Origin: Citrobacter freundii
GTDB lineage: Bacteria > Bacteroidota > Bacteroidia > Chitinophagales > Chitinophagaceae
Reading direction: 5' to 3'
Length of the DNA stretch: 64,000 nucleotides
Assembly (NCBI GenBank): GCA_003243445.1
Contig: QFQQ01000024.1
Coordinates: 1 to 64,000 of the forward strand
Positions 15,954-25,148 of the stretch are shown piece by piece. A model generated the notes under the pieces. It was not told the DNA's origin. It made no database searches and saw only the letters and a list, made by a program, of their open reading frames with translations. Numbering within the stretch: position 1 is the stretch's first letter; each line of letters begins with the position of its first letter. Position numbers and translations under genes: made by a program.

Positions 15954-17003
15954 TCAGTGCCCGGTAAATTTTTTGAATCTGCTGACTGCATTGGCCAGTT
16001 CTTTTGTTTGTTGCGGATTAAGCTTTACAAATGGAGTCGTTTCTATACTCATTCCTTTCCCCCGCTCCGATCTTTTCCATCCGCCGCAGATCTTTCCACG
16101 GATAATAAAGAGATTATTGAAGGTTAGATATTCTTTCGATCCGGTCGCCGGGTTAAGAATGGCTGACCTGTTTTTATAGCTCATTCCAAATTCATCATAA
16201 ACAGGCATCAGGAAACTGGCAGAAGCAGAGATTTTTGCCGATGACAGACTTGAATCGATGATATACTCTATCCCATCAACTTTTTCCGTGATAAATTTTG
16301 ATGGCAATGATGCAGCAGCGTCTTTTGCATCCTTCAGCGTCAGCCCGGACCAGTAAGCAAAATCCTGTATGCTTGCCGGGCCGCGGGTAGAAAAATAGCG
16401 AAGACCGAATTGTGCGAGCGCTTCATCCCGTTTAAGTTTTTTTACAGGAGGAACCCGCTCTTCGAGTAATGCATAGGTGAATTGTTTTCCCTGTCTTGGG
16501 CCACTGCAGATCAAACCATCCAGTTCGGCTTCCATCATCAGCGCGCTTAGCTTTACGCCATCTGCAATGATCTTTTTCTTTTTTAAAGCATCCTGCAGTG
16601 CCTTACGGGTGAGAAACTTACCACCTTCAAGCGCTTTCTCAATTGCGGCATGGCTTTTCTTAAAGATCGAAGCGTCCAGTTGCTGCTGGCGATAGATAAA
16701 TCCATTGATCATTTTTACGCGGGGTGCGGTAAGCATCAGTAACCAACGGATATCTGCGGGTGCAACAAAATGCCAGGTAGGCCGCATAAGATGTGTGCGA
16801 AGGATGGCGCCATCATTAAATGCCTTTTCAACACTCGCATCCGTGCTTTCCGTCAACCGCAAACCGATCGCCCATTTCGCCATGGCATATTCCTGGGCCT
16901 GCATGGCTACCAGGTATTCCACCAGTTGTTCTGGCCTGGTACATTCACGCCGGCTGATCTGTTGCTGTTGCAGCCGTAGCGAAACAAGACTCGTATTGGT
17001 CAT
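15954..17003 (-). CDS. AlkZ/YcaQ-like winged-helix DNA glycosylase family protein
   Basis: A 349-residue member of the HTH_42 (winged helix DNA-binding) superfamily that includes the DNA glycosylases AlkZ/AZL4 and E. coli YcaQ. Seen motifs: MQAQEYAMAKWAIGLR, which carries the catalytic-type Q-x-Q motif; LMRPTWHFVAPADIRWLL; FGLRYFSTRGPASIQDFAYWSGL; and LMPVYDEFGMSYKNR. Family members excise bulky N-alkyl lesions or unhook interstrand crosslinks; activity here is inferred. It lies 1 kb downstream of the Ada/AlkB operon on the opposite strand, which fits a repair neighbourhood. Confidence 0.82.
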   Translation of the reverse strand: MTNTSLVSLRLQQQQISRRECTRPEQLVEYLVAMQAQEYAMAKWAIGLRLTESTDASVEKAFNDGAILRTHLMRPTWHFVAPADIRWLLMLTAPRVKMINGFIYRQQQLDASIFKKSHAAIEKALEGGKFLTRKALQDALKKKKIIADGVKLSALMMEAELDGLICSGPRQGKQFTYALLEERVPPVKKLKRDEALAQFGLRYFSTRGPASIQDFAYWSGLTLKDAKDAAASLPSKFITEKVDGIEYIIDSSLSSAKISASASFLMPVYDEFGMSYKNRSAILNPATGSKEYLTFNNLFIIRGKICGGWKRSERGKGMSIETTPFVKLNPQQTKELANAVSRFKKFTGH

Positions 17004-17430
17004 GAGCAGGGACTCGTTTTTATTCTATGATGATAAAATAGCCGCATGGTGTGCTGCAAAAATACAATTCAGCCATCGACTATTAACCGGCGCTTTTTCA
17101 TCGCCAACGTCCGTTTTATCCTCAACTTTTTCTGTTGAAAAAAGCAAAACAAACTGAGGTTTTTCACCTTGTCTGCCTTTTAGTGCGGGCTATTTTTATA
17201 AAAATTATCCGTTATGAGATCAACACTTATCGACACGTCTTAGCTGCAGTTTTCAGGGCTATTGGCCTCGCAGCATGTAGTATGTTTATCAGATAATCGC
17301 TGGTTGGTCCCGTGGTGGGAGCTGCGGGCCAACCTTTAAAAGATAGTATAAGCGGATCGCTGTGTTGTTATCCCGGTAAGAATGGCAACATGTTGCTTCC
17401 TTGGCTGAACGCGGAAGCTGTGCGAAAAAT
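17004..17430. other. Intergenic stretch, no gene seen
   Basis: 427 bases between two minus-strand genes. Only short unconvincing frames are present, and no repeat or RNA structure was found. Confidence 0.45.
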
Positions 17431-18183
17431 TTACTCATGTCCAATGGTATCTGGCTTATCCAAACCCAGTTGCTTTCTCATGTCTAAATTAAAAAAAAAC
17501 AGCGCGTTGATTGGTATAGTGCCTCTCTCCGTTTTATCAATATCCTTTGCTTCCCTGGAGAAAAGAAATGGAGTGAAAGTAAACACCTTGTCACCGGGAA
17601 GTTTACTTACATCATTCTTCCAGTTTTTCCAGCGATAGCCATTGTAATAGCTGGCTAGATTGCCATTGAAACAAAAAGAAAGAAATGTTGTATATCCATA
17701 TTCCATCGGTTTAAACTCAAGATTGCCGGGTGAGAAATAATAGATGTTACCGATATCTTCACCAAGTCCGCCGCCGTTCAAAAGATAAAAACCGCCAAGA
17801 GCATCATCTGCGATAACCAGGAAGCCCGGGTTTTGAGATTGGTATAGCTGCCGGTTCCATTTCATCACTTCTCTGTCAAGTCTTTTACTGCCTGAACCGA
17901 GGATCCGTATCCATCCATGATCAACCAGGATGCCGCCACTGTTCAAAACAACCGCGCCAAGCGGGGACCTGCTTGTAATCTGTAATTCATACAACGCATT
18001 TTTCGCGCGCACAGAATCGGCCGGCAAGATCTCTATACTATTTTTTGCACTGTCGATCATTTGCATCACTATTTTCCAGCCCGGATCGGTTTGATTGATC
18101 AGCTCGTCCAATGGACGCATGGCTTGCTGTGCAAATGCATTATTGTAAAAAAATAAAACGAACAGAAGTTTGAGCAAACGCAA
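17431..18183 (-). CDS. DUF2625 family protein with leader peptide
   Basis: A 250-residue protein with a signal peptide (MRLLKLLFVLFFYNNAFA). The rest follows the DUF2625 pattern: LGAVVLNSGGILVDHGWIRILGSG, NPGFLVIADDALGGFYLLNGG, and IYYFSPGNLEFKPMEYGYTTF. Function is unknown. The leader is unusual because many family members are cytosolic, and suggests a periplasmic version. It is followed on the same strand by no close partner. Confidence 0.75.
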   Translation of the reverse strand: MRLLKLLFVLFFYNNAFAQQAMRPLDELINQTDPGWKIVMQMIDSAKNSIEILPADSVRAKNALYELQITSRSPLGAVVLNSGGILVDHGWIRILGSGSKRLDREVMKWNRQLYQSQNPGFLVIADDALGGFYLLNGGGLGEDIGNIYYFSPGNLEFKPMEYGYTTFLSFCFNGNLASYYNGYRWKNWKNDVSKLPGDKVFTFTPFLFSREAKDIDKTERGTIPINALFFFNLDMRKQLGLDKPDTIGHE

Positions 18184-18212
18184 GAGAAAATGTTTTGCTG
18201 CAAGATCAGTTA

Positions 18213-18710
18213 TTATTTTATACGACCCATCTTTTTCAGGGTCTCGATGATCTGCTCAGCACATTTGGTGGAGATCATCACGGGCATCTGGTTTCGCCTA
18301 ACGAGATAAATCCCCGTATCACCGGGAATGGTATATCCCTTTCCATTCTCGTTCATTCTTACACCATAACCGTATTCTTTGAACGGATTGAATTTTCTGA
18401 CATGGATCTCTTCAATATCTTCCCATACAAATCTTTCAAAAGATGGCTGGTATGGTGTAAACCGCACATAGATCCCGTCTTCCCTGATCTGTGTGATCAT
18501 TTCGAAGCCGTATAAAGAAAATACCTGAAGGAAGATAAATATCACAAGTCCGCTCCAGAGAAAAGCGGTAAACGCCAGACTCGGCCTTGAAGAAATGTAG
18601 TCAAACCCCAGTGCAATCGCGAAAATGATCGCAATGATCCCATAAAACCACTTGTGTTTCATCCGGCCTGATCGCTGCACTTCTTCGAATAGTATGACGG
18701 GGGTCTCCAT
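18213..18710 (-). CDS. Two-helix membrane protein of unknown function
   Basis: A 165-residue protein with two adjacent transmembrane helices (about residues 21-38 and 47-67) followed by a cytoplasmic beta-rich domain (IREDGIYVRFTPYQPSFERFVWEDIEEIHVRKF). That domain looks PH-like, as in DUF6141/bPH proteins. The function is unknown. It is upstream of the DUF2625 gene by 29 nt on the same strand, so the two could be co-transcribed. Confidence 0.65.
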   Translation of the reverse strand: METPVILFEEVQRSGRMKHKWFYGIIAIIFAIALGFDYISSRPSLAFTAFLWSGLVIFIFLQVFSLYGFEMITQIREDGIYVRFTPYQPSFERFVWEDIEEIHVRKFNPFKEYGYGVRMNENGKGYTIPGDTGIYLVRRNQMPVMISTKCAEQIIETLKKMGRIK

Positions 18711-18752
18711 ACTATAGAAAGTTACACCAATTCAACGCAACAAGCTCATAAA

Positions 18753-18800
18753 ACTGCCGGGCTCAGATTTAATTGACCTGTTATGCATGAACCCGGCAGT
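18753..18800 (-). terminator. Terminator of the OsmC gene
   Basis: ACTGCCGGG (18753-18761) pairs with CCCGGCAGT (18792-18800). Read on the minus strand, the stem is followed by TTTTATG. Confidence 0.55.
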
Positions 18801-18806
18801 AGTATT

Positions 18807-19229
18807 CTATTGATATATCACGCTCAGTGTTATCGGAGTAGCGGCAAGTGCTTTTGAAAGAGGGCAATTCTCCTTAGCCGTTTTTGCTATCTCTTCAAAC
18901 TGCTCTTTTGATACTCCATCGATAGCAGAGGCAGTGAGCTCCAGTATGATATTGGTGATGGTCTGTGTGGCCACATCCAATTCCACCGATGCCTTTGTAT
19001 CCAGGCTGCCGCCGGTAAACCCTTTCTGAGACAATACCGCGCTCACGGCCATTGTGAAGCATCCGGCATGGGCCGCGCCGAGCAATTCCTCCGGGTTCGT
19101 ACCCACCCCGTCTGCAAACCTGGTATTAAATGAGTACTGTGTTTTATTGAGTGTGCTGCTTTGTGTGGAGATCTGACCTGCGCCATGTTTCAGGTCGCCA
19201 TTCCAATGCGCATTCGCTGTTCTTTTCAT
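18807..19229 (-). CDS. OsmC/Ohr-family peroxiredoxin
   Basis: A 140-residue OsmC-like protein, the usual length when started at 19229 (MKRTANAHW) rather than 19292. The two redox cysteines are present in the expected contexts: the first in LLGAAHAGCFTMAVSAVL and the second in KENCPLSKALA. It reduces organic hydroperoxides with lipoylated partners in the cytosol. The gene is divergent from an aldo/keto reductase. Confidence 0.88.
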   Translation of the reverse strand: MKRTANAHWNGDLKHGAGQISTQSSTLNKTQYSFNTRFADGVGTNPEELLGAAHAGCFTMAVSAVLSQKGFTGGSLDTKASVELDVATQTITNIILELTASAIDGVSKEQFEEIAKTAKENCPLSKALAATPITLSVIYQ

Positions 19230-19540
19230 ATATATCTGTTTAAGGTTATTGAATCTGTGCTTATCAGAAACGAATACAAAGTTCAAAAACAAGAGGGTTA
19301 CAACAGTTGTATAATTGGACTATTCTCCTGTACTTTTTCCCCCGGTTTGAAAATTAATGTTAGCCCGGGTGTTGAATGGCCGCTGTTCATCTTTGTAACC
19401 CGGGTTCATTTGCAGCGGTTTATTCCATTTACAAAACCTTAACGCGATAGCTCAACAAAAGCTTCACCCCTTTGTTCTTAATAATATGGCCCTCCTGTCA
19501 GGACCTGGATTATTCACTCTCGCAAACAATTATTAATACC

Positions 19541-20389
19541 ATGTCAACTGAAACAAAACCTTCCGCTTCTTATGTATTGGGTGGTGACCTCAAAATCAAC
19601 CGGCTCGGGTATGGTGCCATGCAACTTACCGGTTCAGGTGTGTTTGGTGAAGTTGCCGATCGTGAGAATGCAAAAAAAGTATTGAAGCAGGCCGTTGCTG
19701 CCGGTGTCAATTTTATCGATACCGCAGAAGCTTATGGCCCAAAGCTGAACGAGTCGCTGATCGCGGACGCGCTCTATCCCTATAAAAACGATCTGGTAAT
19801 TGCTACCAAGGGTGGCTTTAACAGACCTGGCCCAAATCAGTGGATCCCCAATGGTGATCCCGCGTATATCAAAAGCAATATCGAGGGAAGCCTGCAGCGG
19901 CTCAAAACAGACCGGATCGATTTGTGGCAATTACACCGGATCGACCCGAAATTCCCGGTAGAAGAAACGCTTGCCCCGGTGGCCGAAGCTGTGAAAGCTG
20001 GCAAGATCAGACACGTTGGTTTATCGGAAGTTACGATTGAACAGATAGAACGCGCAGAGAAAATCCTGCCCATTGTATCCGTTCAGAACCTCTACAATCT
20101 AGGCAACCGTCAATGGGAAAGCGTGCTCGATTATACTACGGAGCGGGGTATTGCGTTCATACCATGGTACCCGCTTGCCTCCGGTCCGCAAACACTGGCA
20201 GACAAGATCGGCCGTATCGCCAACACGCACAAGGCAACCGTTGCACAGATCGCTCTGGCATGGCTGCTCAAAAGGGCCGATAATATTCTGCTGATCCCTG
20301 GCACCAGTTCATTGCAGCATCTGAAAGAAAATTTGGACGCAGCAAACATCGAACTGAGCGACGAAGAATTTGAAGAACTATCCAAATAA
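19541..20389 (+). CDS. Aldo/keto reductase
   Basis: A 282-residue (beta/alpha)8 NAD(P)H-dependent aldo/keto reductase. The catalytic tetrad can be seen: Asp in FIDTAEAYG with Tyr, Lys in VIATKGGF, and His in LWQLHRID. The C-terminal cofactor segment is ILLIPGTSSLQHLKENLDA. It is of the AKR13/YakC-like type that acts on small aldehydes and ketones. ATG 19541 gives the normal N-terminus. Divergent from osmC, it fits an oxidative or carbonyl stress setting. Confidence 0.88.
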   Translation: MSTETKPSASYVLGGDLKINRLGYGAMQLTGSGVFGEVADRENAKKVLKQAVAAGVNFIDTAEAYGPKLNESLIADALYPYKNDLVIATKGGFNRPGPNQWIPNGDPAYIKSNIEGSLQRLKTDRIDLWQLHRIDPKFPVEETLAPVAEAVKAGKIRHVGLSEVTIEQIERAEKILPIVSVQNLYNLGNRQWESVLDYTTERGIAFIPWYPLASGPQTLADKIGRIANTHKATVAQIALAWLLKRADNILLIPGTSSLQHLKENLDAANIELSDEEFEELSK

Positions 20390-20439
20390 AAGCTTACGTG
20401 ATAAGGTAAGACGAAGAAGAACAATGTCCAACAAACAAA

Positions 20440-20470
20440 ATCCCTCCGCAATTGCGGGGGGATTCGTTTT
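20440..20470 (+). terminator. Terminator after the aldo/keto reductase
   Basis: ATCCCTCCGCA (from 20440) pairs with TGCGGGGGGAT (to 20463), with the stem closing on AATT and followed by TCGTTTTAAA. Confidence 0.6.
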
Positions 20471-20635
20471 AAAAGGGCAATATCGTCTTTCACTATGCGC
20501 CGCCTTCTTCAGTTCCGGTGATAAACCATATTCTGTGTGATTTCGTTTTTGTTCCTTTTGATAAAAAAAGATAAAAACAAGCGGCAGGCCTGCTTATAGC
20601 ATATCTTTCTTCTGAATAATTTTAGCCCGTCCAAC

Positions 20636-23047
20636 TCATTCCGACTTCAAACTTTTCACTGGATTGCTTAATGCAGCTTTCAATGCCTCAAAGCTGACAG
20701 TAAAGATCCCTGCCAATAAAGCAAATCCTCCTGACAAAAGAAATATCATCCAGTTCACATCCACACGGTAAGCAAAACCATTCAGCCATTTGTTCGTTGC
20801 CCACCATGCCACCGGCCAAGCAAGCACAATGGCCAATGCCACCAGTGTGACGAAATCTTTGGAGAGCAACAACGCAAGATTTGATACTGATGCACCAAGC
20901 GTTTTTCGTATGCCAACTTCTTTTATCCGCAAGCGGATCGAGTAGGCTGACAAACCAAATAATCCCATTGCTGAGATAAACAAGGCAAACGCTGCGAAGA
21001 GTTGGATCACGCGGCTCATCCTGTTTTCTGATGAATATAACTGATCCAGTTTTTCATCGATGAATGTATAGGTGAATACGCTGCCCGGATAAAGTTTATT
21101 CATTACAGACTCCATATTGATCATGGCCGCTTTCAACTTCTCCGGTTTTGCCTTAAGTAAAAGATAATTTGCGCGGAAAGGATTGTACTGGATCACGAGA
21201 GGTTCTACACTTGAATGCAATGAAGCAAAGTTGAAATCCTTTACCACGCCAACGATCTCTCCTGTATCTCTATCCAGTACTGCTCTTTGTCCGATGGCGT
21301 CGTTTATTTTATAAGCCCGCACCGCTGCTTCATTTAAAATGAACTCAACCTTTTTTATTTCAGGGAACTGGTCTGTGAAATTCCTTCCTTTTATCAGAGG
21401 CACGTTCAATGTAGAAAGCAATTGATCGTCCGCCATCAGCACCCTTGCACTGGGTGTTTCATTACCCGTTGCAGCCGCCGCCAGTGTAGTGAATGGCTGC
21501 ATACCGAACCGCTCGCCGGGAAGAGTGGAAGTGATCGCAGATTGTTCTATAGATGGATCTTTTTTTATTTCGCCCAGCAAAGCGCCAAACTTCGACCACA
21601 TATTGTCATACATCGTAACAGCAACGAGTTGTTCCTTATCAAACCCAAGATCTTTATTGTGAAACAATCTCATTTGCCTGTATACAACCACCGTTGCAAA
21701 GATCATAAACACAGCCACCGCAAATTGAAATACAATCAATCCTTTTCTCACAAGATGAACAGATGATTGCGTATCTTTTTTTCCTTTTAATGAACTTACA
21801 GGATTGAATCTTGATACAAACCACGAGGGATAAAGCCCCGATAATAAACCAATAGACAGCACAAGTCCGGTAAGCAGTAATAAATTATTCAGCTCAAATA
21901 ACTGAACAAAGTGAAAATTCTTTCCTGTAAAATCATTATAAAAGGGTAGCGCTTCTTTAAATAAAAACAATGCCGCAAAAGCTGCAAGCAGTGTTGTCAG
22001 CAACGACTCTCCTAAAAACTGCCTTATCAATTGCGGCTTTGATGCACCGATCACTTTTCTCAAGCCTATCTCTTTCATCCGGTTGAACGCCTGTGCGGTA
22101 AAAACATTAATGAAGTTAACAGCAGCCAGCAACAATATCAGCAACGCTGCTACGGAAAAAATATATACATAGGAGATATCGCTGTTCGCACCAAGCTCTT
22201 TTTCCAGTTTTGAGTGAAGATGGATGGACGCAATCGGCTGAAGATTCAATCTGACGGATGCCAATGTTTGCGCAACTGTTTGGCCGGGCTCGCCGAAATA
22301 CCTGGCTGTGACTGCAGGCATTTTTTTGTTTGCCGTTAGCAAAGAGCCATCACGTAATAATGCATAGGTATAAAATCCGCTCCAGGTGCGGTTTTCAAGC
22401 ATGCCTTTATCCGTGTAGTATTGGATGGCATTCATAGATACCAGATAATCAAACTGCAGATGCGAGTTGTAGGCCGGAGTTTTTAAAACGCCGGTCACGG
22501 TCATCGGTAGTTTTGTGCGTTCATCCTGCAACACTTTTCCGATGGGATCTTCTTTACCGAAATATTTATCAGCCAGCTCTTCACTGATCACGATTGCATT
22601 GTTCTGCGATAAGGCTGTTGCTGCATTTCCTTTTGCCAGGCCGATATTGAAAACCTGCAATGCGTTTGAATCAGCGAACAGACCACCTTTCTCCTGGAAA
22701 CGTTTTGCTTCGCCGGCGGCATTCGTATAGCTCAGCAACTGATAGGGATAGGGCCGGTGAAAACGTACCACCTGCTCGATTTCCGGCACATCCGCCTGAA
22801 GCATTGTTGCGAGAGGAAAACCAGTGGCCGCCCAATGGCGTTCATCGTCACCAATGCCTTCCTGTGTTACGCGGAAAATGCGTCCGGCATTTGCAAAACC
22901 TTTATCATAGTTCATTTCTTCCTTCACATGAAAAATGATCAGGAGCGCACTGGCGATGCCGAGAGAAAGGCCAAGAATATTGATCAGGGAAAAGGATTTG
23001 TTCTTCCAGAGATTTCTCCAGGCGATCTTGAAATAATTACTAAGCAT
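20636..23047 (-). CDS. FtsX/MacB-type ABC transporter permease
   Basis: An 803-residue permease started at 23047 (MLSNYFKIAWRNLWKN, the classic opening of this Bacteroidota family). It has two MacB_PCD-FtsX halves, each with a periplasmic domain. Transmembrane helices lie near residues 20-42, 280-305, 340-365 and 375-400 in the first half; after a helix at 430-450, three more follow in the C-terminal half. RMKEIGLRKVIGASKPQLI and RIKEVGIRKTLGASVSNLA are the coupling-helix signatures that contact the ATPase. No ATPase is adjacent, so it must use one encoded elsewhere. The family exports peptides or lipoproteins, or acts mechanically. The substrate is unknown. Confidence 0.88.
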   Translation of the reverse strand: MLSNYFKIAWRNLWKNKSFSLINILGLSLGIASALLIIFHVKEEMNYDKGFANAGRIFRVTQEGIGDDERHWAATGFPLATMLQADVPEIEQVVRFHRPYPYQLLSYTNAAGEAKRFQEKGGLFADSNALQVFNIGLAKGNAATALSQNNAIVISEELADKYFGKEDPIGKVLQDERTKLPMTVTGVLKTPAYNSHLQFDYLVSMNAIQYYTDKGMLENRTWSGFYTYALLRDGSLLTANKKMPAVTARYFGEPGQTVAQTLASVRLNLQPIASIHLHSKLEKELGANSDISYVYIFSVAALLILLLAAVNFINVFTAQAFNRMKEIGLRKVIGASKPQLIRQFLGESLLTTLLAAFAALFLFKEALPFYNDFTGKNFHFVQLFELNNLLLLTGLVLSIGLLSGLYPSWFVSRFNPVSSLKGKKDTQSSVHLVRKGLIVFQFAVAVFMIFATVVVYRQMRLFHNKDLGFDKEQLVAVTMYDNMWSKFGALLGEIKKDPSIEQSAITSTLPGERFGMQPFTTLAAAATGNETPSARVLMADDQLLSTLNVPLIKGRNFTDQFPEIKKVEFILNEAAVRAYKINDAIGQRAVLDRDTGEIVGVVKDFNFASLHSSVEPLVIQYNPFRANYLLLKAKPEKLKAAMINMESVMNKLYPGSVFTYTFIDEKLDQLYSSENRMSRVIQLFAAFALFISAMGLFGLSAYSIRLRIKEVGIRKTLGASVSNLALLLSKDFVTLVALAIVLAWPVAWWATNKWLNGFAYRVDVNWMIFLLSGGFALLAGIFTVSFEALKAALSNPVKSLKSE

Positions 23048-23200
23048 GAACGGTCGTGTATGGTTGATGAACAAGCCAACGAAGAAAATGCCAGATAATT
23101 AAACTTATATCTTTCAGCAGGTTGAGGAACGGCCGCGATAAAAAGTGTGCGGTTTCAATACAATCATCGTTCATTTTTAGATCACGAAAATGAACATTAT

Positions 23201-23433
23201 TGATTTGCGTAGGGATCCCGCAGATCACGCAGATATCAGTTTAAAAAACGAAGATACTTGTGTCCGGTAAAACCTGTAAATCAGCATCCGCAGATTGCGC
23301 AGATCAGTCCCTGTTATCAGAAAATCATCTGCGAAATCTGCGGACGCTAATAAAACACAGTCGTTTATAAGTTGATCATTTCATTTGTCAGACTAATAAA
23401 TCTGCGAGATCTGCGGGATCCCTACGCAAATCA
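23201..23433. repeat. Nested long inverted repeat (ATCTGCG family)
   Basis: Outer arms of 34 nt at 23201-23234 and 23400-23433 pair with one mismatch. A nested pair of 21-nt arms at 23284-23304 and 23327-23347 pairs with two mismatches. The arms are made of ATCTGCG/CGCAGAT units. The element fills most of the space between the permease start and the aldo/keto reductase stop. Confidence 0.75.
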
Positions 23434-23440
23434 ACCAAGA

Positions 23441-24436
23441 TCATTTAACAAGTTGAAGTTTGCTCAACTCTCCGGAAATCTGGTCGACTTCCTCCTGGCT
23501 CAACGAAACATCCAGTGCTTTTGCATTTTGCTCCGCCTGCTCTTTGTTGCGTGCGCCTGCTAATGCTACCGTGATCCCCGGCTGCGCGATCGTCCACAAC
23601 AACACAAGTTGTCCAAGTGAAATTCCTTTTCCATCCGCCAGAGGTTTTATCTTTTCCAGGAAAGCATTGGTGCGTTGGATGTTTTCATCTTTGAAATAAA
23701 CCAATCCGGCACGGTGATCTCCTTCGCCGAAAGTCTGACCGGGCTTCATTTTGCCAGTCAGCAATCCTCTTTCCATTGGACTGTAGGCAAGAATGGAAAG
23801 ATCATGTTCCAGGCAGAAGGGGATCGTTTCCTTTTCGATATCGCGTTTCACCATGCTGTATGGCACCTGGTTTGAGACAAGCGGAACATATTTCAGCGCC
23901 TCTTCCAGTTGTGCTGCGTTGTAATTGCAAACACCCGCATAACGGACTTTTCCGTCTTTGATCAGTTGTGCAACTGCTTCCATTGTTTCCTGGATCGGTG
24001 TGGTGATATCCGGCCAATGGATCTGGTAGAGATCGATATAATCTGTTTGAAGACGGCGAAGCGAGTTTTCACATTCAAGAATAATACTATCCTTTCCTGC
24101 GTATTTATAAATATCGATGGCCTTACCGTCATTGTCTTTGCTGCTGAAACCGAAGTCGCCTTTTTTCAGATCCCAGCGCATACCAAATTTTGTAAGAATA
24201 AGGACTTTATCACGTGGAAGGGTCTTGATGGCTTCGCCAACGATCTCTTCGCTGGTGCCCTGTCCATAAATTGGCGCAGTGTCGATTGCATTCACGCCGA
24301 GATCAAAAGAAGCCCTGATCGCATCAACCGCATCCTTTCTTTCAACCCCACCCCACATCCAACCACCGGCAGCCCAGGCGCCAAAAGTGATCACGGAAGG
24401 CGTTAACGAGCTGTTCCCTAATTTTCTGTACTCCAT
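23441..24436 (-). CDS. Aldo/keto reductase
   Basis: A 331-residue aldo/keto reductase of the YghZ/Gpr-like (AKR11/12) group. The start at 24436 (MEYRKLGNSSLTPS) matches the family. Catalytic residues lie in AIDTAPIYG (Asp, Tyr), ILTKFG (Lys) and YQIHWPD (His). The C-terminal block VALAGARNKEQAEQNAKAL binds NADP. It is divergent from an HxlR regulator with an inverted repeat between them, so it is probably induced by electrophiles or aldehydes through that regulator (inference). Confidence 0.88.
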   Translation of the reverse strand: MEYRKLGNSSLTPSVITFGAWAAGGWMWGGVERKDAVDAIRASFDLGVNAIDTAPIYGQGTSEEIVGEAIKTLPRDKVLILTKFGMRWDLKKGDFGFSSKDNDGKAIDIYKYAGKDSIILECENSLRRLQTDYIDLYQIHWPDITTPIQETMEAVAQLIKDGKVRYAGVCNYNAAQLEEALKYVPLVSNQVPYSMVKRDIEKETIPFCLEHDLSILAYSPMERGLLTGKMKPGQTFGEGDHRAGLVYFKDENIQRTNAFLEKIKPLADGKGISLGQLVLLWTIAQPGITVALAGARNKEQAEQNAKALDVSLSQEEVDQISGELSKLQLVK

Positions 24437-24585
24437 TTTTTCTTGTTTTATTATTTGAACCAATACATAGATCGCCTTATTTCAGGCTTATTTACAAGCT
24501 TTTGTAAACATATTATCTCAACAATAGTCACCGGAGGCCGCCATTTGCCAGCTGCCAACGATTCATATCATAATTAATTAACTTA

Positions 24586-24636
24586 GTAAGACATAAACCT
24601 TTTGACGCAAGTTCGGTTTATAAACAATCGTCTTAC
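24586..24636. promoter_or_regulatory. Inverted-repeat operator between aldo/keto reductase and HxlR gene
   Basis: GTAAGAC (24586-24592) and ATAAACC (24593-24599) are answered in inverse orientation by GGTTTAT (24615-24621) and GTCTTAC (24630-24636). The position in a divergent intergenic region next to an HxlR gene makes it a good candidate operator. It differs from the TATACT-type sites at 3941. Confidence 0.5.
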
Positions 24637-24653
24637 CAAAAACCGGATCAATT

Positions 24654-25037
24654 ATGCCAACGATCATGAGGAAAACAAGTTCTACGAATTTTCAAAACCA
24701 GGCTTACCTGGAAGAGAAATGTGCGCTTAACGAACTCATTTACCTGCTCAGCAAGCGATGGATCACAGAAGTATTGTTCAGCATTGAAGAAGGCAATAAC
24801 CGCTTTTCGAGCCTGAAGGAAGATCTCCGTTATATCAGCGATAATATCCTGGCCGACCGCCTGAAGTTGCTTGAGCAACACAAGCTGATCTTACGCAATG
24901 ATCATATTCCCGATGTTCCTTCACGCGTGGAATATTCGCTGACCGAATCAGGTTCAAGATTGAGTGAACAACTGGACGGACTTTGCAAATTTGCTGAACA
25001 GAATGTTCATTTTCCAGCAAAAGCAACTGCTTTTTAA
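24654..25037 (+). CDS. HxlR-family transcriptional regulator
   Basis: A 127-residue winged-helix regulator. Signature blocks are EKCALNELIYLLSKRWITEVLFSIEEGNNRFSSLKEDLRYISDNILADRLKLLE and the wing VEYSLTESGSRLSEQLDGL. The Cys in EEKCALNE is at the position of the redox-sensing cysteine of YodB/HypR-type members. Start ATG 24654; ATG 24666 is also possible. Divergent from an aldo/keto reductase it probably regulates. Confidence 0.85.
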   Translation: MPTIMRKTSSTNFQNQAYLEEKCALNELIYLLSKRWITEVLFSIEEGNNRFSSLKEDLRYISDNILADRLKLLEQHKLILRNDHIPDVPSRVEYSLTESGSRLSEQLDGLCKFAEQNVHFPAKATAF

Positions 25038-25038
25038 G

Positions 25039-25138
25039 TAAAAATTCAAAAGTAAAAAGTAAAAATTGGATGCTGCATGCCTGTGAGTTCTTTACCCATC
25101 ACACGGCAGTTTTTACTTTTTACTTTTAAATTTTTACT
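25039..25138. repeat. Inverted GTAAAAA/TTTTTAC heptamer hairpin
   Basis: The left arm has GTAAAAA units (25051-25065) and the right arm TTTTTAC units (25108-25138). The core includes GATGCTGCAT and CGGCAG, as in the element at 4513-4616. It separates the convergent HxlR and sugar-dehydrogenase genes and may terminate both. Confidence 0.6.
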
Positions 25139-25148
25139 TACTTACACA

